Source: GCA-003244245 sp035463315 (GTDB lineage: Bacteria > Actinomycetota > Actinomycetes > Mycobacteriales > Pseudonocardiaceae). From it: DNA of 9,696 nt. This document shows positions 1 through 5,590 of the stretch, in pieces. A program made the position numbers and the translations under genes. Positions within the stretch are counted from its first letter, which is position 1. Each line of letters opens with the position of its first letter. Below the pieces are notes generated by a model, which ran no database searches, was not told the origin of the DNA, and saw nothing but the letters and a program-made list of their open reading frames with translations. The DNA lies in assembly GCA_035463315.1 (NCBI GenBank), contig DATHTJ010000355.1, positions 1-9,696 of the forward strand, given 5' to 3'.

Positions 1-98
1 CACGCCGGGAGCACCCAGTCGACCACCGGACGCTGTGGCGTGGGCGGCTGGTAACCGCGCGCGACGAACCCAGCGACCCGGGCGTACCACCACGTCAC
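1..98 (-). CDS. 5' end of an unidentified gene, possibly another glycosyltransferase (partial, runs off the left edge)
   Basis: A minus-strand frame opens with GTG at 98 and stays open to the window edge, giving 32 codons that begin M-T-W-W-Y-A-R-V-A-G and end near V-V-D-W-V-L-P-A. A strong Shine-Dalgarno sequence, GGGAGG (111-106), lies 7 nt before the GTG, which is the main support for a real start. The gene follows the stop of the GT28-like gene by only 16 bp, so it is probably the next member of the same operon. The short hydrophobic run VVDWVLP after a polar lead resembles the first beta strand of many GT-B glycosyltransferases, but this is a weak clue from very few residues. The identity is unresolved. 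Confidence 0.6.
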   Translation of the reverse strand, partial: MTWWYARVAGFVARGYQPPTPQRPVVDWVLPA

Positions 99-114
99 GG
101 AAGTGCCTCCCTGC

Positions 115-1332
115 TCACCACGGTGCAGCGGTGGCTGTGGCGACGGCGTCGCTCAGCGCCTGGATCAGCAGCCGGATCGTCTGCTCCTGGTCGAGCTGGC
201 GGCCAGCGAATGCGTCCAACCGCGCGCGCAGATCCGCCATCGCGCGCGGATCCCGAAGACGGGCCAACAGCTCAGACGTGAGCACGTCCATATCCTCGGC
301 AACGACCCCGAGGCGCTCGCGCACGACAAGGTCGGCTCCCCACTCCTCCATGGGAAGGCCGGTGCGGAGCAAAAACATCGGCAGCCGGAAGTACGCCGCC
401 TCGAAGATGGAGTTCGGGCTCGCCTTGCAGACGAGCGCGCAGACGGGGCTGGTGCGGGCCTGGCGCATGAGCCCGAACAGCTTGGCCTGGTCAAGGTGCG
501 TGACGACCTGCCAGGATTCCGCGCCTGCGGCCGCCGCGACGGCGCACGCGCTGCGCTGCAACTGCTCGTCGTGCAAGGCGACAAACGTCAGATTCAGCTC
601 CCCGGCGTATGGTGCCAGCCGACGCAGCATAGTGACGTATTCCGCACCGCCACGGTTCGAGACCACGATGAGCGAGGCACGGGCGCCGGGCACTGCCGCG
701 GGCGCCTCGCTGAGCAGCGGCTGAGCGGCGACAAGGTAACCGATCACGCGCACCGTCGCCGGAGTGAAGCCGCACTCGGCTTCGAGGAACCGCTTGGCGT
801 CCGGGAGGCGCACCAGATGCATCCGGGCGCCGGGGCAGCGATGCACCTCGAACGCGAAATGCGCGTGGTTGGTGACGTAGTCGACGACCGGCACCCGGAT
901 CCCGGCGAGCCGCGTGGCCGCCAGCAAGGCCCGGCAGAGAACCCCTTTGGTGGCGATCAGAAGGTCCGGCCTGGTGGCCGCAATCCAGTCAGCGAGGCCG
1001 CTGATCTCGAGGGCCGGTGCGCCGTCCGGGCGCTCCTCAAAGCCACGCGGGAAGCGCTCGCCGAGCGCGTGCAGCACCGCGGCGTAGCGGTTTCTCCGCT
1101 CCTGCGGCCCACGGCTGTTCAGCGTGGCCGCCTTGATCGCCTGGCCGGTCTGCGCGAACGCTGGCACCAGTTCGTCGGCCGCCTGCACGGTCACGGCGCA
1201 GCCGGGCGTGGCACGTGCGATCGTCGCCTCGAGGCTCTTCGCCGAAAGCCAGTTGCCAGCCTCCCCCCAGCTCGTCATCGTCACGATCACGATCCGGCAG
1301 CCGTCGAGCGCGTGCGCGCCGCCCCTCATCAT
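115..1332 (-). CDS. GT28 / MGDG-synthase-like (MurG-type) GT-B glycosyltransferase
   Basis: A 405-residue protein that resembles processive diacylglycerol glycosyltransferases and MurG in layout. Residues 12-40 form the first Rossmann strand and loop (CRIVIVTM, then S-W-G-E-A-G-N), where relatives carry a GGGH-type loop. Residues 149-175 (VVDYVTNHAHFAF) match the position of the VTD...H...W segment of MGDG synthases. Residues 303-345 (KASPNSIFEAAYFRLPMF, then GLPMEEWGADLVV) match the nucleotide-sugar-binding segment (GG.T..EA...G.P). The family uses UDP-sugars on lipid or glycan acceptors at the membrane face; donor and acceptor here are unknown. There is no transmembrane segment. The ATG at 1332 is chosen because it overlaps the upstream TGA as ATGA, implying translational coupling; 26 more codons are open upstream but lie within the asparagine-synthase gene. 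Two typical loop residues are changed (see findings). Confidence 0.8.
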   Translation of the reverse strand: MMRGGAHALDGCRIVIVTMTSWGEAGNWLSAKSLEATIARATPGCAVTVQAADELVPAFAQTGQAIKAATLNSRGPQERRNRYAAVLHALGERFPRGFEERPDGAPALEISGLADWIAATRPDLLIATKGVLCRALLAATRLAGIRVPVVDYVTNHAHFAFEVHRCPGARMHLVRLPDAKRFLEAECGFTPATVRVIGYLVAAQPLLSEAPAAVPGARASLIVVSNRGGAEYVTMLRRLAPYAGELNLTFVALHDEQLQRSACAVAAAAGAESWQVVTHLDQAKLFGLMRQARTSPVCALVCKASPNSIFEAAYFRLPMFLLRTGLPMEEWGADLVVRERLGVVAEDMDVLTSELLARLRDPRAMADLRARLDAFAGRQLDQEQTIRLLIQALSDAVATATAAPW

Positions 1333-3233
1333 GAGGCGACGGTCAGCTCGGGCGGGCGATTTTCCTGCGGGCCAGCGAGCAGCCAGCTCTGTAGGCACGC
1401 GAGCGACCACAGCGGACGGTGATGGTCGGCACGGCCAGAAAGGTGGTCAGCGAGGAGCGACGCGACGGTCTCGGGGCGGAACAGCCCACCCTCGCGGATC
1501 GTGCCGGCCGAGAGCAGATCGGTCACCCACTCGCGGAGCGGGCCGCGCAGCAGTGCCGCGACCGGGGCACGGAAACCGCGCTTGCGCTGATAGACCAGCT
1601 CGTGCGGGAGGTAGCGCGCGGCCACCCGTTTGACGACGTACTTGCCGGTGAGCCCGCGCAGCCGCTGCGACTGAGGCAGTCCGAGCAACAGCTCGATGAC
1701 CTCCAAGTCCAGGAATGGCGAGCGCGCCTCGATCGAGGCGAGCATCGTGGCGCGATCCAGCTTGGCGAGGATGACATCGCGCAGGAAGTGGCAGATCATC
1801 CCGAGCTGCAGGCGCTCGCTCGGCGTCGCGTCCGGACTCTCGCGCATGAGCGCGTCGATCGTGTCGAACGGGACATCCGCCCCGGCCGCCGCGAGCGCCG
1901 CCGGAGTCAGGAGCGCATGCTGGCCTTCGAACGGGACGGCCGCCGCGGCTGCGTAGTACTGGCGCTCGGGGGCCACTGTCGTGGCGCGCGCCAGCAACGT
2001 GGCAACGTGCGCAGGATGGAGGTTACGGTCGCCGGGTGGCCGGCGACCGAGGCGCTCGAGCACGGCGCGAACCACGGGTGCCGGCACGGCGCGAGTGAGC
2101 CCGCGAAGCACCGCACTCGCCGCGAACAGCGCATAGCCCATCGCAAGCTCGTCGGCGCCGTCACCGGTCAGGACCGCCTTGACGTCTGCGCTGGCGGCAG
2201 CCGCCACCACGATGGTCGGGATCAGCGAGTGGTCAGCGATCGGCTCGTCGAGCGCGCCCACCCAGTGCCTCGTTGCGGTCGCCAGCTCGGCGAGCGACAG
2301 CGGCACGACCACGTGGCGCGTTCCGGCGGCCGCGGCCATCTGAATTGCTTGCGGGGACTCGTCGAAGGACGCGCTGTCGGGGAAGCCCAGGGAGTAGCTG
2401 CGGAGCTCCTGGTCACACTCGCGCACGGCCAGTGCCGCAACCAGCCCGGAATCGAGGCCGCCGCTTAAGAACACGCCGAGTGGGCCTGCCGGGATCCGCC
2501 GCCGGGTGGCGGCGCGGAGCGCGGCCTCCAGTGCCTCCGGACCGCCAGGGCGCCAGTGCCGGCAGGGGTGCAGGCGCAGCGTCCAGTAGCGCTCGCTGCG
2601 TACGGTCACGCCGCAGATGCGGACCACGCTGCCGGGCTCAACCTTGCGCACACCGCGCAGCAGGCTGGCGGGAGCGGGCACCGCGTTGAAGGCGAGATAG
2701 CGTCCGACCGCCGCGGGGTCCGCGCCGCCTGCCGCGGAGCGTAACCCGGAGAGCTCGGAGCTGAACCGCAGCTCACTGCCCAGCAGCGCGTAGCTGAGCG
2801 GCTTCTTGCCGACCTGATCGCGGATCAGCAGCGTCTCGCCGCGACGTGCATCGAAGATCGCGATGGCGAACATCCCGTTGAGCCGCCGCGCCATGCGCGC
2901 ACCCTCCACGAGGTAGAGCGCAGCCAGCAACGCTGCCTCGCTGCGGCCACCGGGTGGCTGCCCGCTGGCTGCCAGCCCGTCGGCGAGCTCGGCCCAATTG
3001 TAGATCTCTCCGTTGAAGGCGACCAGCAGAAGCCGATCCGGGGTGCGATACGGCTGCGGCGGACCGTCGGGGTCGACGAAGCGCAGCTGGCACACGCCGA
3101 ACGTCGCGGGACCAGCGCGAGCGACACGCATCCCCTCTGGTCCGCGATGGGTCTGGACGGCGAGCATCGCGCGCACTTCCTCCACAGCCGAAGCGGTGGC
3201 TCGGTCGTGGACACTGCCCGCGATGCCGCACAT
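1329..3233 (-). CDS. Asparagine-synthase-family glutamine amidotransferase (AsnB-like)
   Basis: A 634-residue class II amidotransferase fused to an ATP-dependent synthetase. Residues 1-160 are the glutaminase: MCGIAG supplies nucleophile Cys2 after Met removal, HRGPEG is at 29-34, FNGEIYN at 73-79 and a degenerate DQVGKKPL at 139-146. Residues about 230-620 are the synthetase: the PP-loop SGGLDS (257-262), the GDGADEL segment (357-363), the LAKLDRATM helix (489-497), EARSPFLD (502-509) and KRGF (551-554). The family adenylates a carboxylate and transfers ammonia from glutamine, making asparagine or amidating a metabolite or cell-wall component. The start is fixed by the requirement for Cys2. 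A distant GGAG is the only ribosome site seen. It lies 51 bp after ino1 and overlaps the glycosyltransferase gene by 4 bp. Its place beside sugar genes suggests a tailoring substrate rather than free aspartate, but this is inference. Two glutamine-pocket residues look substituted. Confidence 0.93.
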   Translation of the reverse strand: MCGIAGSVHDRATASAVEEVRAMLAVQTHRGPEGMRVARAGPATFGVCQLRFVDPDGPPQPYRTPDRLLLVAFNGEIYNWAELADGLAASGQPPGGRSEAALLAALYLVEGARMARRLNGMFAIAIFDARRGETLLIRDQVGKKPLSYALLGSELRFSSELSGLRSAAGGADPAAVGRYLAFNAVPAPASLLRGVRKVEPGSVVRICGVTVRSERYWTLRLHPCRHWRPGGPEALEAALRAATRRRIPAGPLGVFLSGGLDSGLVAALAVRECDQELRSYSLGFPDSASFDESPQAIQMAAAAGTRHVVVPLSLAELATATRHWVGALDEPIADHSLIPTIVVAAAASADVKAVLTGDGADELAMGYALFAASAVLRGLTRAVPAPVVRAVLERLGRRPPGDRNLHPAHVATLLARATTVAPERQYYAAAAAVPFEGQHALLTPAALAAAGADVPFDTIDALMRESPDATPSERLQLGMICHFLRDVILAKLDRATMLASIEARSPFLDLEVIELLLGLPQSQRLRGLTGKYVVKRVAARYLPHELVYQRKRGFRAPVAALLRGPLREWVTDLLSAGTIREGGLFRPETVASLLADHLSGRADHHRPLWSLACLQSWLLAGPQENRPPELTVAS

Positions 3234-3284
3234 CGCGGGTCAGTATCTCCGCCGCGAATGGCGCGGGCAAGGGATGGCGGTGCG

Positions 3285-4394
3285 CTACCGGTCTCCCTCA
3301 CCCCGGATGAATGCCTCGACGGCCTGGTAGGCCTCGGAGTCGGAGTACTGCTCCGGTGGTGACTTCATGAAGTAGGACGACGCGGAGATGATCGGACCGC
3401 CGATACCCCGGTCCTTCGCTATCTTCGCCGCGCGGATCGCGTCGATGATCACACCGGCGGAGTTGGGTGAGTCCCAGACCTCGAGCTTGTACTCCATGTT
3501 CAGCGGCACGTCGCCGAACGCCCGGCCTTCCAGCCGCACGTATGCCCACTTGCGGTCGTCCAGCCACGGCACGTGGTCCGACGGTCCGATATGGACCGCT
3601 GCCTTCTCCATCTCGTGCGGCACCTGCGAGGTCACCGACTGCGTCTTGGAGATCTTCTTCGACTGCAGCCGCTTGCGCTCCAGCATGTTCAGGAAGTCCA
3701 TGTTGCCGCCGAAGTTGAGCTGGTAGGTGCGCACCAGCTCGACCCCACGGTCCTCGAACAGCTTGGCCAGCACCCGGTGCGTGATGGTCGCGCCGACCTG
3801 AGACTTGATGTCATCACCGATGATCGGTACCCCGGCTGCGGTGAACTTGCCCGCCCAGTGGGGATCGGAGGCGATGAACACCGGAAGCGCATTGACGAAT
3901 GCGACCCCGGCGTCCAGCGCGCACTGGGCGTAGAAGCGGTCCGCGTCCTCCGAGCCCACCGGCAGGTAGGACACCAGCACGTCGGCGCCGGACTCGCGCA
4001 GCACCTCGACCACGTCGACCGGCTTCTCGTCGGACTCGGTGATGATGTCGCGGTAGTACTCGCCCAGACCATCCATCGTGTGCCCACGGTGCACAGTGAC
4101 CCCCAACGGGGGCACGTCGCAGATCGAGATGGTGTTGTTCTCGCTGGCCACGATGGCCTCGGACAGGTCGCGCCCCACCTTCTTGGCATCGACGTCGAAC
4201 GCCGCGACGAACTGAAGATCACCGGCGTGGTAGCTGCCGAACTGCACGTGCATGAGGCCGGGCACCCGGGTGGTGGGATCGGCGTTGCGGTAGTAGTGCA
4301 CGCCCTGTACCAGGGAGGCAGCGCAGTTTCCCACGCCCACCATGGCGACCCGGATACCGGGACCGGCGGGACGCTCGACGCGGCCTTCAGTCAT
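3285..4394 (-). CDS. ino1: Inositol-3-phosphate synthase (myo-inositol-1-phosphate synthase)
   Basis: A 369-residue cytosolic enzyme converting glucose-6-phosphate to inositol phosphate with NAD+, the entry to phosphatidylinositol, its mannosides and mycothiol in actinobacteria. Residues 15-27 (RVAMVGVGNCAAS) are the NAD-binding loop; GDDIKSQVGATITHR (193-207), QLNFGGNMDFLNM (225-237), the LDDRKWAYVRLEG segment (278-290) with the expected active-site lysine, and NMEYKLEVWDSPNSAGV (299-315) are hallmark stretches. Length fits the actinobacterial form (about 367 residues in M. tuberculosis, from memory). The ATG at 4394 is preferred over an upstream ATG at 4445 because GAAAGG (4407-4402) sits 7 nt before it and the extra 17 residues (His/Thr-rich) are not family-like. 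Its first 8 bp overlap the end of padR, so the two genes are probably translated together and controlled by that regulator. Confidence 0.96.
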   Translation of the reverse strand: MTEGRVERPAGPGIRVAMVGVGNCAASLVQGVHYYRNADPTTRVPGLMHVQFGSYHAGDLQFVAAFDVDAKKVGRDLSEAIVASENNTISICDVPPLGVTVHRGHTMDGLGEYYRDIITESDEKPVDVVEVLRESGADVLVSYLPVGSEDADRFYAQCALDAGVAFVNALPVFIASDPHWAGKFTAAGVPIIGDDIKSQVGATITHRVLAKLFEDRGVELVRTYQLNFGGNMDFLNMLERKRLQSKKISKTQSVTSQVPHEMEKAAVHIGPSDHVPWLDDRKWAYVRLEGRAFGDVPLNMEYKLEVWDSPNSAGVIIDAIRAAKIAKDRGIGGPIISASSYFMKSPPEQYSDSEAYQAVEAFIRGEGDR

Positions 4395-4974
4395 GGTCTG
4401 ACCTTTCTCTGTCGTCGTGTGATGGTGCCGGGTTCGCTTGTTCATGGGCGATCAGTTCGTTGAGCCAGCGCACCTCGCGCTCACTGGTGTCCAGACCCAT
4501 CCGGTGCAGCTCGAGGGTGTAGCGGTCGATCTGGTCGCCGGCCCGCGCGAGCGCGGCGCGCAGCCCCTCTCGACGTTCCTCGACCCGGCGCCGCCTCCCC
4601 TCCAGGATGCGCATCCTGACTTCGGCGGGAGTCCGCGAGAAGAACGCCAGGTGCACTCCGAAACCGTGGTCCTCCCAGGTCTGCGGGCCGGCATCGGCCA
4701 GCAAGGTGGCAAAGCGTTCCTTGCCGTCCGCGGTGAGCTTGTACACCCGCCGGGCACGGCGAGCCCAGGCTGTGCCCCGGCGGGTGTGCAGCTCCTCCCC
4801 GCGCTCGTTGTCCTCAACGATGAAGCCGCAGCGTTGCAACCGGCGCAGGGTGGGGTACAGCGAGCCGAAGGAGCAGGCGCGGAACGCCCCGAGCAGATCG
4901 GTCAGCCGTTTACGCAGTTCGTAACCGTGCATCGGATCGTCGTAAAGCACCCCGAGCACCGCTAGCTCCAGCAC
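4387..4974 (-). CDS. PadR-family transcriptional regulator
   Basis: A 195-residue DNA-binding protein. Residues 1-85 form the PadR winged helix: LELAVLGVLYDDPMHGYELR (2-21), the recognition region SFGSLYPTLRRLQRCGFI (35-52), and a wing ending RVYKLTADGKERF (77-89). Residues about 115-180 form a charged, helical C-terminal region (EGRRRRVEERREGL, then LNELIAHEQ) that in the family makes the dimer. The GTG at 4974 is chosen because AGGAGG lies 6 nt upstream and the conserved LELAVLG begins right after it; a frame open to 5094 adds 40 arginine-rich residues and is rejected. The gene is the first of the ino1 operon, and adjacent inverted repeats overlap its likely promoter, so autoregulation and control of inositol synthesis are likely. 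The effector is unknown. The same padR-ino1 pairing occurs in mycobacteria. Confidence 0.93.
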   Translation of the reverse strand: MLELAVLGVLYDDPMHGYELRKRLTDLLGAFRACSFGSLYPTLRRLQRCGFIVEDNERGEELHTRRGTAWARRARRVYKLTADGKERFATLLADAGPQTWEDHGFGVHLAFFSRTPAEVRMRILEGRRRRVEERREGLRAALARAGDQIDRYTLELHRMGLDTSEREVRWLNELIAHEQANPAPSHDDRERSDHD

Positions 4975-4986
4975 GCGGCACCTCCT
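4975..4986 (-). promoter_or_regulatory. Shine-Dalgarno site that fixes the padR start
   Basis: The minus strand reads AGGAGG (4986-4981), then 6 nt, then GTG at 4974. This full-match site decides the GTG start over the longer upstream frame. Confidence 0.85.
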
Positions 4987-4997
4987 GGCGGACGCTC

Positions 4998-5020
4998 CGA
5001 TATGTAAGGTAACTATATCG
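4998..5020. promoter_or_regulatory. Inverted repeat CGATAT-N11-ATATCG, candidate PadR operator
   Basis: Perfect 6-bp arms (4998-5003 and 5015-5020) flank an 11-bp AT-rich centre. The element covers a minus-strand -10-like TATAGT (5017-5012) and lies just upstream of the padR ribosome site, where a bound dimer would block transcription of padR and ino1. Dyads with an AT-rich arm beside the regulator gene are usual for PadR-family operators; binding here is inferred. Confidence 0.5.
5012..5017 (-). promoter_or_regulatory. Possible -10 box (TATAGT) of the padR-ino1 operon
   Basis: TATAGT on the minus strand matches TANNNT and would place the transcript start near 5005, leaving a leader of about 30 nt that contains the ribosome site. 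No good -35 was found at 16-18 bp, so the call is tentative. Confidence 0.4.
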
Positions 5021-5037
5021 CGCCGATACATTCGGCG
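5021..5037. repeat. Inverted repeat CGCCGA-N5-TCGGCG next to the first operator candidate
   Basis: Perfect 6-bp arms (5021-5026 and 5032-5037) around TACAT. It abuts the CGATAT dyad with no gap and would fall in the -10/-35 spacer and -35 zone of the padR promoter. It could be a second protein-binding site, for the same or another regulator. Both dyads share a CGAT/TA core, but they are not copies of each other. Confidence 0.45.
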
Positions 5038-5106
5038 TGTCGCCAGATCGACGTCATGACGGTCGACTCGCCCGAACGCCCGAGCGATGGTCACGAAATG
5101 GTTGCG

Positions 5107-5112
5107 TAGGCT
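5107..5112 (+). promoter_or_regulatory. Possible -10 box (TAGGCT) for leaderless expression of the DUF5318 gene
   Basis: TAGGCT fits TANNNT and ends 7 bp before the GTG at 5120. That spacing puts transcription initiation at the start codon itself, and there is no clear Shine-Dalgarno sequence. No -35 was recognised. Confidence 0.4.
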
Positions 5113-5119
5113 GTCTGGC

Positions 5120-5527
5120 GTGCGGACCCAACGGCAGGTGGTGGACTACGCGCTGCGGCGGCGTGCGCTGCTCGCGGAGGTCTACGCCGGCCGGGTCGGG
5201 GTCATGGAGGTCTGCGACGCGACCCCGTACCTGCTGCGGGCGGCCAAGTTCCACGGCGAGCCCAGCCCGGTCACCTGCCCGGTCTGCCGCAAGGAGCCGT
5301 TGACGCTGGTCTCCTGGGTGTACGGTGACGAGCTCAAGCATGCCGCAGGCTCCGCCCGGACCCTCGATGAGCTGAACCGGATGGCGATGCTGTTCGAGGA
5401 GTTCAGCGTGTACGTCGTTGAGGTGTGCCGGACGTGCAGTTGGAACCACCTCGTGCAGTCATACGTCCTGGGGACGACGAAGGGTGTGGGAAGTAGGCGG
5501 TCCCGCAGGAGGACTGCAGCGGAGTGA
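5120..5527 (+). CDS. DUF5318 family protein with a four-cysteine zinc-ribbon-like pattern (Rv0049-type)
   Basis: A 135-residue conserved actinobacterial protein of unknown function. It opens with VRTQRQVVDYALRRRALLAE and carries CPVC at 53-56 and CRTC at 103-106, two CxxC knuckles that would bind one zinc, followed by SWNHLVQSYVLG and a basic tail from about residue 126. The GTG at 5120 is chosen because the remembered mycobacterial homologue starts at this conserved stretch; an in-frame ATG at 5087 would add 11 residues (VTKWLRRLSG) without a ribosome site. It lies 63 bp before ponA on the same strand, an order kept in mycobacteria, which hints at an envelope or division-linked role. It has no signal peptide or membrane segment. 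Function remains unassigned. Confidence 0.9.
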   Translation: MRTQRQVVDYALRRRALLAEVYAGRVGVMEVCDATPYLLRAAKFHGEPSPVTCPVCRKEPLTLVSWVYGDELKHAAGSARTLDELNRMAMLFEEFSVYVVEVCRTCSWNHLVQSYVLGTTKGVGSRRSRRRTAAE

Positions 5528-5577
5528 CCCGCGCCCGCAGCTGGGCGAACACCCCTTCGCGACCCGAGTATCGGTCT

Positions 5578-5590
5578 GGGAGGCCAGCGC
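5578..5590 (+). promoter_or_regulatory. Shine-Dalgarno site that fixes the ponA start
   Basis: GGGAGG (5578-5583) followed by 7 nt and GTG at 5591. No other ATG, GTG or TTG lies in frame before the membrane segment, so this site places the start upstream of the long inverted repeat. Confidence 0.8.

Noticed and set aside
103..1422. A 439-codon plus-strand frame opposite the GT28-like gene
   Set aside because: Its composition is low-complexity Arg/Ala/Gly/His with no family motif, while the minus-strand frame has clear GT-B motifs and coupled starts.
1419..2468. A 349-codon plus-strand frame opposite the AsnB-like gene
   Set aside because: It lies opposite strongly conserved synthetase motifs and has no motif of its own; it is an antisense artefact.
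3573..4463. A 296-codon plus-strand frame opposite ino1
   Set aside because: It is the complement of highly conserved Ino1 codons, with a His/Val/Gly-rich composition and no domain.
4975..5094. A longer start for padR adding 40 residues
   Set aside because: The extra residues are arginine-rich and not family-like; they would cover the operator and promoter, and the GTG at 4974 has a perfect AGGAGG site.
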